A DNA stretch of 13,436 nt, taken from contig JAZODN010000094.1 of NCBI GenBank assembly GCA_045597045.1, positions 1 through 13,436 of the forward strand, read 5' to 3'. A program made the translations under genes and the position numbers. Positions within the stretch are counted from its first letter, which is position 1. Each line of letters starts with the position of its first letter. Under the pieces are notes generated by a model. It was not told the DNA's origin. It searched no databases and was given only the letters and a program-made list of their open reading frames with translations. Below are positions 1-6,624 of this stretch, in pieces. The stretch comes from SIG588 sp045597045 (GTDB taxonomy: Bacteria > Bacillota > Clostridia > Oscillospirales > Acutalibacteraceae).

Positions 1-201
1 GCCACCCCCACTGCAAACGCATCGACCACGACCATCGCACCGACCACCACCGCCCCCACGGCGGCGGCCGATACCAACACCGCCGAAAAACCCGGCGGCT
101 TCCCCTGGTGGGTGCTGTTAATCGTCATTCCCATCACCGCGGCCGCGGCGACTGCCATCACTTTGTTCGTGATGAAAAAGAAAACGCCGCCCACAGCATA
201 A
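1..201 (+). CDS. C-terminal end of a membrane-anchored surface protein (5' partial)
   Basis: This is the 3' end of a plus-strand gene that begins outside the window; 66 codons and a TAA stop are visible. The visible protein starts with a low-complexity Thr/Ala/Pro linker of roughly 35 residues. It then has Pro-Gly-Gly-Phe-Pro-Trp-Trp, a hydrophobic segment of about 24 residues, and a short positively charged tail (Lys-Lys-Lys). A flexible linker, one membrane helix and a basic cytoplasmic tail are the usual end of a secreted protein anchored in the Gram-positive membrane. No LPXTG sortase motif is visible. The function of the missing ectodomain cannot be told. The gene converges on the phage-type cassette and has its own terminator directly downstream. 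It is the only plus-strand gene I support in this window. Confidence 0.75.
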   Translation, partial: ATPTANASTTTIAPTTTAPTAAADTNTAEKPGGFPWWVLLIVIPITAAAATAITLFVMKKKTPPTA

Positions 202-207
202 TCCTTC

Positions 208-238
208 ACCGCCTTCCTCAAAGGAAGGCGGTTTTTTT
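208..238 (+). terminator. Rho-independent terminator of the surface-protein gene
   Basis: A perfect 10-bp stem (209-218 with 222-231) has a 3-base loop and is followed by seven T on the plus strand (232-238). It lies 7 bases after the stop codon at 199-201. On the minus strand the stem is preceded by A's and not followed by T's, so it should mainly stop plus-strand transcription. Its T-run ends one base before the stop codon (240-242) of the convergent phage-type gene. Confidence 0.92.
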
Positions 239-239
239 A

Positions 240-620
240 TTACCATTCACCTCGTGGCAACCTGTCTGCAATGTGCCGTGCGCCCTTCACACCGCCGGCA
301 CGCTTTTGGTTATACGCATATGAAAAAATGCTCTGCGCTGTTGTGTCACCTACCGCCTGTGCCAACAGCATGGCCACACCAAACGGCAAAATATCATTTA
401 CACACCGCACCGACAGCGGAATATCCGCGTCCATCGAAGTCAACGGTCGAAACGCGCCGTCAGGGGTTTCGGCAAAAAACATATCCGTGTAAATCTGATT
501 CACCAACGCCAACCCTCGCTTGTAAAGATCCGCATCACGCAAGCGATCGGGAGCACCTTCGTCATTCAAATAACCGCACAACTGCATGGCACGGTCCAGC
601 ACCTCTCTTGCTGTTTTCAC
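240..620 (-). CDS. Putative head-completion / head-tail connector protein (gp4-like)
   Basis: The 126-aa product would sit under the portal in a phage head, closing the packaged capsid and bridging to a tail. I start it at the GTG at 620, because AAGGAGGTG lies 5-6 bases upstream. The longer in-frame start at 680 would translate straight through a terminator hairpin, so I reject it. The N-terminal half has a helical pattern (around VLDRAMQLCGYL and ALVNQIYTDMF). The C-terminal part contains LPFGVAMLLAQAVGD and a Tyr-Asn-x-Lys-Arg stretch (residues 106-110), a layout I associate with the P22 gp4 / connector family. That assignment rests on pattern memory and position directly after the major capsid gene, so it is moderate. 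It is the last cassette gene; the next genes expected in a phage (tail accessory, tail) are absent. Confidence 0.65.
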   Translation of the reverse strand: MKTAREVLDRAMQLCGYLNDEGAPDRLRDADLYKRGLALVNQIYTDMFFAETPDGAFRPLTSMDADIPLSVRCVNDILPFGVAMLLAQAVGDTTAQSIFSYAYNQKRAGGVKGARHIADRLPRGEW

Positions 621-640
621 AAACACACCTCCTTTTTTGC

Positions 641-670
641 AAAAAGCGGGCAGGCTTCTCGCCCACCCAC
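641..670 (-). terminator. Intrinsic terminator between the capsid gene and the gp4-like gene
   Basis: On the minus strand a 10-bp stem (670-661 pairing with 655-646), including three G-U pairs, closes a GAGAA loop and is followed by five T (645-641). The G-U pairs become A-C mismatches in the opposite transcript, so the structure favours the minus strand. It starts 19 bases after the capsid stop codon. It would lower, not abolish, transcription of the gp4-like gene, giving far more coat protein than connector. Confidence 0.72.
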
Positions 671-689
671 TTTTCGGCATTTTCTGATC

Positions 690-1646
690 TTACGCCGTAT
701 AGGTCAGCGCACGAATGGTCTTTTTGTAGGGGTTACGCACAAACACGTCATAATACAGACGGTAATCCATCTTCCATGCATCCACGTCGATGTTCTTCGA
801 AGGATCAAACACGCGGATCTTTTCGGTCTTCTTCACCAGCGACGCCGCCTTCTTCGGCAGAATGAGAAAACCAACGTTCTTCGCACCGGCAGCCGGCACG
901 AAACCGCCGTTTTCCTGCCCTTCCGAAGTGCCGTCATAGAACTCGTATGCCGTCTTCATACGCGGCGAAGCCACGGGAATGATCGGCATACCGTTATACG
1001 CCTGCACCTTAGTGGTCACCTCACCGCGTTTAAAATCAATCACCGACAACTGACGGGAAATTTCATTGGTGCTTTGCAAAGCGGCATAGATCGCGCTATC
1101 CACGAAGCAGATCAACTCCTCGTCATAGTCGCTGGCATCCTGCGCCTCGATCATGGCTGCCGCCAACTTGGAAAACACCGTATCGGCCGGCAGTGCGCCG
1201 TCCAACGCTTCCACCTGACCGTCTTCGGCCGCAGCGGCACCGACAATCTTGGAAATCACGTAAGCGTCCATTTCGGGGATCACCTGTGCACGCACGAACT
1301 CGGCCATCACCTCACCGGCCAAATTGCCAATGCCACTCTCGTCGGCATCCTGCGCATCCAGCTGAAAGGATCGGCCGCGATCCTGCGACAGCTGATACGG
1401 CGTGCGCGAAATCGTGATTGCACCCTGCACAAAGCCGGTATCGCGATCGTAATCCCCCATGGCAGACATATCCAGTTCAGGCACGATCACAATGCCGTTC
1501 CCCATAAATTTCGGCTTCAAGCCGTTATCCGAAAGAATACCCGTCACCGACTTCTGTGCCAGTGCACGGTCAAGGTCTGCCGTCATCGTTTCGGAAAGCG
1601 TGACGGTATTGATGTTCGAATTGCTGTTTGTTGCTGTGTAAGCCAT
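690..1646 (-). CDS. Major capsid (coat) protein, HK97-fold type
   Basis: The 318-aa product is the expected shell subunit of the phage head. It follows the scaffold-like gene after 20 bases and has the best ribosome-binding site of the cassette (TTTAGGAGG, 9 bases before the ATG). The protein starts with a polar Ser/Asn/Thr stretch and has no signal peptide or membrane segment. Features typical of phage coat proteins include the Thr-Ile-Ser-Arg-Thr-Pro-Tyr region (residues 78-84), an acidic/Gln-rich segment (about 85-105), and the C-terminal stretch YDVFVRNPYKKTIRAL. The length fits coat proteins that need no N-terminal cleavage and use a separate scaffold. I infer the fold from gene order and these patterns, not from an alignment. 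The C-terminus is intact, and a terminator follows the gene. Confidence 0.82.
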   Translation of the reverse strand: MAYTATNSNSNINTVTLSETMTADLDRALAQKSVTGILSDNGLKPKFMGNGIVIVPELDMSAMGDYDRDTGFVQGAITISRTPYQLSQDRGRSFQLDAQDADESGIGNLAGEVMAEFVRAQVIPEMDAYVISKIVGAAAAEDGQVEALDGALPADTVFSKLAAAMIEAQDASDYDEELICFVDSAIYAALQSTNEISRQLSVIDFKRGEVTTKVQAYNGMPIIPVASPRMKTAYEFYDGTSEGQENGGFVPAAGAKNVGFLILPKKAASLVKKTEKIRVFDPSKNIDVDAWKMDYRLYYDVFVRNPYKKTIRALTYTA

Positions 1647-1666
1647 ACTTTTTTCCTCCTAAAATT

Positions 1667-2485
1667 TTACAATAATCGTTTTCGGAAGGCGGATGAAAAG
1701 GCAGCCGCTTGATCTTCGCAACGCTCGATCACCTCTGCCTCGCCACGCAGCGATCCCACCGACGATGCAGCCGCCTTCTCCTCTGCATCCCGTGCAGCCG
1801 CTGCCTGACGGCCGTTGCGATAAAGATACCGCAAATAGCTGTCCAACAGCGAGATCTGCTGCTCGCTCGCCTCATCGACCACGGTTTGCGGCAGATCGGA
1901 AAATTCTCTCATTTCTGGAAATTCCGTCTGCAGTTGCACAAATTCTTCGCCCATACGCTGTGTCAGCGCATCACGTGCGGCAGCGGCCTCGCTCTCTTCC
2001 CTTGCTGCGGTAGAAACCGTGCGTGCAGCACGCGCGCGCCGCGCTGCCTCTTGCAAGCCGCGTGCAATCTCCTCGTTACCGCCGCTTTTTTCCAAAAAGT
2101 CGCGATACTCGGCTGCTTCACACACCGCCTCCAATCGTTCCACCACCACCCCGAGATCCTCCTCGCCGGCGCCTGTCAGTGCACGCAAGCGATCCAGCTG
2201 CGGCACCACTTTGTGTTCGTAGTCATATTGTGACTTGAGCAATTTTTGAATAAACTGCGGCGCATCGGCCGACGGCAAGGTGCGCGTTTCATGATTAAAA
2301 CGGTACACAATGTCGCCGCCCGTTTCCGATGCCGTCATCTGTTCTGCATTCGGGGGTATGGTGTCCTCTCCGTGCACGGACAGCGCCGTTTCATCGACGG
2401 CAGGTGCGTCGCCCACCGTTATCGACTCCGTCTCCTCCACCTGTGGTGCGGTATCGCAAACGGTCATCTCCATGGTTTCTTCCAT
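1667..2485 (-). CDS. Phage scaffold-like protein
   Basis: The 272-aa product lies between portal and coat, the standard place of a scaffolding protein, which guides coat assembly and leaves the head before or during packaging. The N-terminal 60 residues are acidic and rich in Glu, Thr and Ala and look disordered. Residues 60-100 contain a Tyr-Arg-Phe-Asn-His segment followed by a Lys/Tyr-rich helix. Residues 100-215 are highly charged, Ala/Glu/Arg-rich and predicted coiled coil. The C-terminus is basic (Phe-Arg-Lys-Arg-Leu-Leu), as expected of a tail that contacts coat protein. I see no protease catalytic signature, so a fused prohead protease is unlikely. The start is the ATG at 2485, with GGAGG 8 bases upstream; that Shine-Dalgarno overlaps the end of the portal gene. 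Confidence 0.7.
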   Translation of the reverse strand: MEETMEMTVCDTAPQVEETESITVGDAPAVDETALSVHGEDTIPPNAEQMTASETGGDIVYRFNHETRTLPSADAPQFIQKLLKSQYDYEHKVVPQLDRLRALTGAGEEDLGVVVERLEAVCEAAEYRDFLEKSGGNEEIARGLQEAARRARAARTVSTAAREESEAAAARDALTQRMGEEFVQLQTEFPEMREFSDLPQTVVDEASEQQISLLDSYLRYLYRNGRQAAAARDAEEKAAASSVGSLRGEAEVIERCEDQAAAFSSAFRKRLL

Positions 2486-2488
2486 CGG

Positions 2489-4213
2489 TTATACCTCCTC
2501 ACTCACGGCAACGGGTGCCGTCTCTTTCAAATCGCGCAGCAGACCCTCCACGTTCGGCACCGTACCGCGCGGCAAACGGGACAAATACTGCCCCACGTCC
2601 AAAATCTCACGATCAAACAAATTATCCAACGTGGCAATGCTCTGCGCCTCACTCCACAAATTGCAAGTACCCACCTCAATGCGCGTGGTAATCAGCAGGT
2701 CGCGGTACCGCGCACTGTCAAACGGCATATACCATGTACCGCTATCCTCCACCACTTTCAGTGCACGGCGACCGTATTTGGCAAGCCAGTAATCTGCCCA
2801 AATGCGCGCCACATCTTCCACAAAGGTGTAAAAGCGGTTTTTCTGCATGGTCAGCGGCATCGTGGCCGCCTCACGAACTGCAATAATAGCCGAAGCGTTG
2901 TCGGGCCGCACGTCGCCCAACGCCGCACTGTTCGCACCGCTTTGGGTCAGCGTCTGTTCGATCATCTGCTCCACGTTGTTGGAAAAGGCCGGCGAAAACT
3001 GCGGCGGATTCAAAAACCCGGCCACCTGCCGCACATCACCTTCAACGCCGTTGACCGTGATGATCTGCCCCGGTTCGTTGCTCACGGGGCCCGTCACCGC
3101 ATCCCCGTCCACCACCATAATGGGCATACCCATCACCATCACTGCCCACACCGAAGCGGTAATCATGCGATTGATCGCAATCTGGTTCGGAATCAAATAG
3201 GTCACCTCGCTGTCGCCATAGGCGCAGTTGCGGCGGCGCTCCCACAAATACACCGCAAACGGGTAGCGGCGCAGCCCCGTATCCCAGGGTGGGCGTACCG
3301 TCACCTTTTCGGTCACCTTCACCGCTTTCACGGTATAGGCGGTGCCGGTGGTATTCCACTCTTTGTAAAACTTGGTAAGCACCGTCACCTTGTCCACCCC
3401 ATGGCGATCACCGGCTGCCCCCAGTTCACCGGCCATGTGTTCGGTGCCGTTATCTGCCGTGATCTGCAATATCTCCTCGTCGGGCACGCCGTTGGCCTTG
3501 GCTTCACGGCGCACGCTCTCCACCGTTTGACGGTTCGCCACGATAATAAACGGTTGACGCTGCACGTCGTCATCGGTGGGATCACCGAAATACACATTTT
3601 CAATATCCAGCACCTCGCAGGCGATATCCCCCGTAATGGGAGTGTGCCGCATCTCATCGGCATACAACCCCGTCTTCACCCCCGAATCCCAGTAGGTATA
3701 CAGCACACCGCTGCCGGAGTTATAGGCGTTGCGCAACACCCGTTCTTTCTTATCATCAAATTGCAACCGTTCCGACTGCACGCGAAAATAATCCGACATG
3801 GCCGACATCACCAAATTGACCTCCTCGGTGGTGGGAATCGGTTCACTGCTTGCCAACTGAGGCACCTCCGAAAGGCCACCGATCGGGGTAGCGGCCACCT
3901 GCTCGCGCAAGCGGTGCACCCGTTTTTGAATGTCCACCGTATTGGGCACACCGTCGGCCGAAAAATTCACCGTCACGGGCGCTGAACCGATCACCGCCTG
4001 TTTATATTCGCCGATACGCTTAATCACGTTATAGCGCACCAGCGGCCGATCGTTCCCCACACTGGCCCCGTGCCATTGGTCACCGGCATAAAACCGTTCG
4101 TTAATGCGGTTTTGCTCATACATACCTCTGGCACCGAAATTGTTTTTGTAATCCGCGCCGCGCTTATACTCCTCGTGCACCGTCTGCGGTGCATACCACA
4201 CGGACTCTGTCAT
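2489..4213 (-). CDS. Phage portal protein, P22-type
   Basis: The 574-aa product would form the dodecameric ring at one head vertex through which DNA is pumped, and would dock the terminase. I start it at the ATG at 4213, which overlaps the upstream stop as ATGA and has AGGAG 8 bases before it. An ATG 18 bases further upstream (4231) would put this Shine-Dalgarno inside the coding region. Family-like features are the N-terminal NRINERFYAGDQWHGA segment, followed by RPLVRYNVIKRIGEYKQAVIG, a pattern seen in portals of short-tailed phages. Others are a central YLWERRRNCAYGDSEVTYLIPNQ segment, and a later QTLTQSGANSAALGDVRPDNASA segment that fits the tunnel region. It is shorter than P22 gp1 but complete. 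The neighbours (terminase before, scaffold after) agree with the call. Confidence 0.88.
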   Translation of the reverse strand: MTESVWYAPQTVHEEYKRGADYKNNFGARGMYEQNRINERFYAGDQWHGASVGNDRPLVRYNVIKRIGEYKQAVIGSAPVTVNFSADGVPNTVDIQKRVHRLREQVAATPIGGLSEVPQLASSEPIPTTEEVNLVMSAMSDYFRVQSERLQFDDKKERVLRNAYNSGSGVLYTYWDSGVKTGLYADEMRHTPITGDIACEVLDIENVYFGDPTDDDVQRQPFIIVANRQTVESVRREAKANGVPDEEILQITADNGTEHMAGELGAAGDRHGVDKVTVLTKFYKEWNTTGTAYTVKAVKVTEKVTVRPPWDTGLRRYPFAVYLWERRRNCAYGDSEVTYLIPNQIAINRMITASVWAVMVMGMPIMVVDGDAVTGPVSNEPGQIITVNGVEGDVRQVAGFLNPPQFSPAFSNNVEQMIEQTLTQSGANSAALGDVRPDNASAIIAVREAATMPLTMQKNRFYTFVEDVARIWADYWLAKYGRRALKVVEDSGTWYMPFDSARYRDLLITTRIEVGTCNLWSEAQSIATLDNLFDREILDVGQYLSRLPRGTVPNVEGLLRDLKETAPVAVSEEV

Positions 4214-4446
4214 TGTTCTCTCTCCTCCCATTTACGATATAAGGCCTCGGCCACTTCTTCCACATCTCGCTGCTCGCTGCCGTCATAGGCCCAAAAATTC
4301 TGCAACTGTGCCGCGTGGCGGCAATGTTGCCGCACCGCGGTTTCATCCGGCTCGGATGCAGGTGGCTCCTGCGGCGGTACCGACCATCGCCAAACCGCGG
4401 CAGCAGCCGCCAACACGAGCACACACACAAGTATCAAAACGATCAT
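4210..4446 (-). CDS. Small single-pass membrane protein between terminase and portal
   Basis: The 78-aa protein starts at the ATG at 4446, with GGAGG 6 bases upstream. It overlaps the terminase stop (ATGA) and its own stop overlaps the portal start (ATGA), so the three genes are translationally coupled. Residues 1-21 form a strongly hydrophobic helix with no clear signal-peptidase site. A Pro/Glu linker (about 25-38) and a charged soluble tail follow, with the segment NFWAYDGSEQ and a final acidic/basic helix. The N-terminus would sit in the membrane and the tail probably on the cytoplasmic side, though I infer the topology. I do not recognise a characterised function. The NFxxYDGSEQ-like tail resembles small proteins in clostridial phage head modules, which I recall but cannot verify. 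It might tether portal or terminase to the membrane. Confidence 0.75.
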   Translation of the reverse strand: MIVLILVCVLVLAAAAAVWRWSVPPQEPPASEPDETAVRQHCRHAAQLQNFWAYDGSEQRDVEEVAEALYRKWEEREQ

Positions 4447-5759
4447 GTCCAACCTCCTTTAAAATCACGGGCGGTCACACCGCCCGACACCGCCGTACGG
4501 CGGCGCCCTTCCTGTTCTTCGTGCGGATGAAAATGCCGCACATCTGCCATGGCATATCGCAGCGCATCCATCAAATGGTTGTCGCTGTCACACGGGCGGT
4601 TACGGCCGCTGCCCGTCACGCGGTCGGTCTCCCAACGGTACGCCGCCAGTTCGGCCGCCGTGTGCACACACCGCGGATGCACCGTTATGGTGTATTCACG
4701 AATTTGTGCAATGCCGTTCAAAATACTGTCAGCCCCCTTTTCGGCCGCAATCACCCGTGAAATGCCGTATTGCCGTAACTCGGCGTTGGATTTCGGCTCG
4801 GCGGAATCCGCACGGATACGTTCCTTTTGAAACCCGTGTCGCACGATCTCCCGTGCGATATCGGAATTGAGCATTCCCTTTTGATAAAACTCATCAAAAA
4901 TGAACAGTTGCCGATCCGCTTTGTTCACCGCCGCCGCCACAAATGCCGTCGGATCGTTGGAATAGCCGTAGTCCAACCCGTACACACACCGCCACTTCCA
5001 CGCCTCCTCCGGCCGAATCAGTGAGGCGCGGTCAAACGCCTCCACACGCCAGTTGTCAAATACCAGCCCTTCCGTTACCCCCCACTCGCCCAACCCTGCC
5101 ACCGCATAGCGGCGCGGATCACGCTCACGCATCTCCTCATACATACGGCGATCGCAATCGTCCAAAAACTCGTTGATAAGATAGTTGGTGGTAATGGCAA
5201 ACACGTCTTCCTGCGGCATATCAAAAAAGCGTTTCTTCAGCCAATGGCCCTCGTTCCACGGGTTAAACGTAAGGGTGGTCTGCTTAAACAGCGGTGGCGG
5301 CACGGCACCGCGCGGTGCCGAAAGATCGAATTTCACAAAATCCGATTCGCTCGGTATCTCAAACGCTTCTTCGATCCACACCCAGCATAGGTACCCCTGT
5401 TCCACCGTCACCGAAGCCAGTTTCAACGGGTCGTCGAACCCACGAAACATAATGCGCTGTCCCGTCGGCTTGTACCGCAGTTCCAGCGGCGAGCGCACCG
5501 CCTCCCACAGTTCCTCCACTCCCAAGCGACGAATGGCCCATCGCAACTGTGCAAAGGTGGAATCGGCGTGGGTGTTATACACCTGCCGCACCACCAATAA
5601 ATTGGCACCGGGATATTTCATTAAATGGTAGATATACCACAGCGCCGTGGTGCTGGACTTTTTGGAAGCCTTGCCTCCTTTCACCACGCGGTACCGCTTG
5701 CGGCACCGCCAAAATTCCCGATACCCCTGCCCCACCACCTGCGGCAAATACACCCTCAC
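4443..5759 (-). CDS. terL: Phage terminase large subunit (packaging ATPase and nuclease)
   Basis: The 438-aa motor protein packs DNA into the procapsid and cuts it. The N-terminal ATPase has a Walker A-like loop KGGKASKKSS (residues 27-36), in which Lys replaces the usual Gly before the catalytic Lys, a variant common in this terminase_3-type group. Walker B with its catalytic glutamates is LCWVWIEEA (124-132), and the coupling motif is TLTFNPW (162-168). The C-terminal RNase H-like nuclease has Asp263 (GLDYGYSNDP), Asp318 (RADSAEP) and Asp393/Asp398 (DNHLMDAL). All key residues look present. I use the GTG at 5759, giving MRVYLPQVVG and a GTGA overlap with the previous stop. A GTG at 5777, 13 bases after GAGGAGG, is an alternative that adds 6 residues. 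The stop overlaps the next start. Confidence 0.95.
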   Translation of the reverse strand: MRVYLPQVVGQGYREFWRCRKRYRVVKGGKASKKSSTTALWYIYHLMKYPGANLLVVRQVYNTHADSTFAQLRWAIRRLGVEELWEAVRSPLELRYKPTGQRIMFRGFDDPLKLASVTVEQGYLCWVWIEEAFEIPSESDFVKFDLSAPRGAVPPPLFKQTTLTFNPWNEGHWLKKRFFDMPQEDVFAITTNYLINEFLDDCDRRMYEEMRERDPRRYAVAGLGEWGVTEGLVFDNWRVEAFDRASLIRPEEAWKWRCVYGLDYGYSNDPTAFVAAAVNKADRQLFIFDEFYQKGMLNSDIAREIVRHGFQKERIRADSAEPKSNAELRQYGISRVIAAEKGADSILNGIAQIREYTITVHPRCVHTAAELAAYRWETDRVTGSGRNRPCDSDNHLMDALRYAMADVRHFHPHEEQEGRRRTAVSGGVTARDFKGGWT

Positions 5760-5926
5760 AGCCGCCGATAGGCACACATTTGCGCCAGTGCCTCCTCCAT
5801 TTCCTCAATTTCCTCGTCCAACATCCGCAGGCGCTTGCTCTCATCCAGCATCTGTCCACACAGTTCTTCGCGGCGAATATACAGCCGTTGCAGCCCCTCC
5901 CGATATTGTTTGATCAATCCTTCCAT
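5756..5926 (-). CDS. 56-aa coiled-coil protein between the two terminase genes
   Basis: A complete small gene has its ATG at 5926 and TGA at 5758-5756. AGGAG lies 10 bases before the ATG and overlaps the end of the terminase small-subunit gene, 5 bases away. Its stop overlaps the GTG start of the large subunit. The protein is almost entirely helical by composition: Leu/Ile at heptad-like spacing and a dense Glu/Arg pattern (for example DEEIEEMEEAL), with a basic end. I read this as a short coiled coil that probably dimerises. Its position suggests a role in terminase assembly or stoichiometry, but I do not recognise the family. Tight coupling on both sides and a good ribosome-binding site support real coding despite the size. 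Confidence 0.75.
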   Translation of the reverse strand: MEGLIKQYREGLQRLYIRREELCGQMLDESKRLRMLDEEIEEMEEALAQMCAYRRL

Positions 5927-5931
5927 TTTGC

Positions 5932-6312
5932 TTAAATCTCCTGTTCTCCCTCAAAGATCACCGGTTCGGCCGCAACTGTTTCGGTGCCGTATCCGGCATA
6001 TTGCCGCAAATACATCATGTGCATATTTGCACTGCTGCCGCGCGTCAGCGCATACTCCATCACACTGGCAGTGGCTTGTCCCGCTGCCGCACGCACCGCC
6101 TCCACCACCGCGCGCCCCTTACCGTGCGGCCGATACCCCTCTTCCAAATACCGTCTGAGCGCCGCCACCCCAATGTCCAACTCTGCCGCCAACCGTTCCA
6201 CTGTCAGCGGCACCTTATGTGCTGCGGCATATTCCTGCGCACGCACAATGGCGGCCTGCACTTCAGCCAGCGTTCGCTTTTCCAACTGATTTTCCGTTTT
6301 TCTCACCTCCAT
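5932..6312 (-). CDS. terS: Phage terminase small subunit
   Basis: The 126-aa product would recognise the packaging start on DNA and recruit the large subunit. Residues 35-59 (from PLTVERLAAELDIG to YLEEG) fit a helix-turn-helix. Residues 66-90 form the oligomerisation helices, with the characteristic SVMEYALTRGS segment, and an acidic tail PVIFEGEQEI ends the protein. This matches small subunits of clostridial phages next to this kind of large subunit. The start is uncertain. The ATG at 6312 has no good upstream Shine-Dalgarno, while GGAGGTGAG lies just inside the reading frame. Eight bases after that GGAGG stands an in-frame ACG (codon 6, position 6297). If ACG, or an earlier ATG, were the initiator, the protein would be 5 residues shorter. 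Downstream genes follow within 5 bases. Confidence 0.88.
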   Translation of the reverse strand: MEVRKTENQLEKRTLAEVQAAIVRAQEYAAAHKVPLTVERLAAELDIGVAALRRYLEEGYRPHGKGRAVVEAVRAAAGQATASVMEYALTRGSSANMHMMYLRQYAGYGTETVAAEPVIFEGEQEI

Positions 6313-6314
6313 CT

Positions 6315-6331
6315 TTTGCGCTACGCAAACT
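6315..6331. repeat. 17-bp dyad repeat, copy 1 (before terS)
   Basis: The plus strand reads TTTGCGCTACGCAAACT. It contains a dyad TTTGCG-3-CGCAAA and lies directly upstream of the terS ATG. A second copy with 15 of 17 identical bases is at 6565-6581, in the same orientation and 250 bp away. It could be an operator, a translational hairpin before terS, or a terminase recognition site. Confidence 0.55.
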
Positions 6332-6344
6332 ATACATAAAAAAA

Positions 6345-6605
6345 TTAACGTGCCTGCTCAGCACCGGCCGTGAGCACGGCCACTCCCTTGGCCATCAAAA
6401 CGTCATCCAGGGAAAAATAGCCGCACACCGCAGCGCGCTTGTCGAAATATGGCGGTATCTCCACCCATTCCCCCTCCAAATCCGCATAGATCACCACCTC
6501 TGCTTTCGCGTCTGCCGCCGCCAACGCCACACACAATTCCTCCACTGTCGTCTCGTCCACCACCTTTGCGTTATGCAAACTTTTCCGAAAAAGAAAAGAG
6601 AACAT
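6345..6605 (-). CDS. Small acidic protein, first gene of the head cassette
   Basis: The 86-aa product has a good start: ATG at 6605 with AGGAG 6 bases upstream, 19 bases after a consensus -10 box. After a short hydrophobic/basic N-terminus (FSFLFRKSL), residues 17-50 form an acidic alpha/beta stretch (ETTVEELCVALAAADAK, then EVVIYADLEGEWVEI). The pattern of a helix followed by a strand with Val-x-Ile-Tyr-Ala-Asp resembles small uncharacterised phage proteins of the type ending in DGEWxEI. I do not recognise a function. It is 32 bases upstream of terS and presumably co-transcribed. Candidate roles are packaging accessory or regulator of the cassette. It carries one copy of the dyad repeat near its start. 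No Cys pair, membrane helix or catalytic motif is evident. Confidence 0.75.
   Translation of the reverse strand: MFSFLFRKSLHNAKVVDETTVEELCVALAAADAKAEVVIYADLEGEWVEIPPYFDKRAAVCGYFSLDDVLMAKGVAVLTAGAEQAR
6565..6581. repeat. 17-bp dyad repeat, copy 2 (start of the first cassette gene)
   Basis: The plus strand reads TTTGCGTTATGCAAACT and differs from the copy at 6315-6331 only by two C-to-T transitions. Here it lies inside codons 9-14 of the 86-aa gene, about 44 bases downstream of the -10 box. The conserved half-sites are TTTGC and GCAAA, separated by five bases. Confidence 0.5.
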
Positions 6606-6624
6606 TTGTTCTCCTCACGTTTTT

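Noticed and set aside
1074..1712. Plus-strand reading frame (212 aa) opposite the coat gene
   Set aside because: Antisense shadow, low-complexity basic composition.
2246..3985. Long plus-strand reading frame (579 aa) opposite the portal and scaffold genes
   Set aside because: The protein is His/Arg/Cys-rich with no recognisable domain and lies antisense to two well-supported phage genes. It is a codon-bias shadow.
5023..5759. Walker A of the large terminase has Lys instead of the usual Gly before the catalytic Lys
   Set aside because: I considered it as a dead motor, but this KASKKS-type loop is common in the terminase_3 group and the other motifs are intact.
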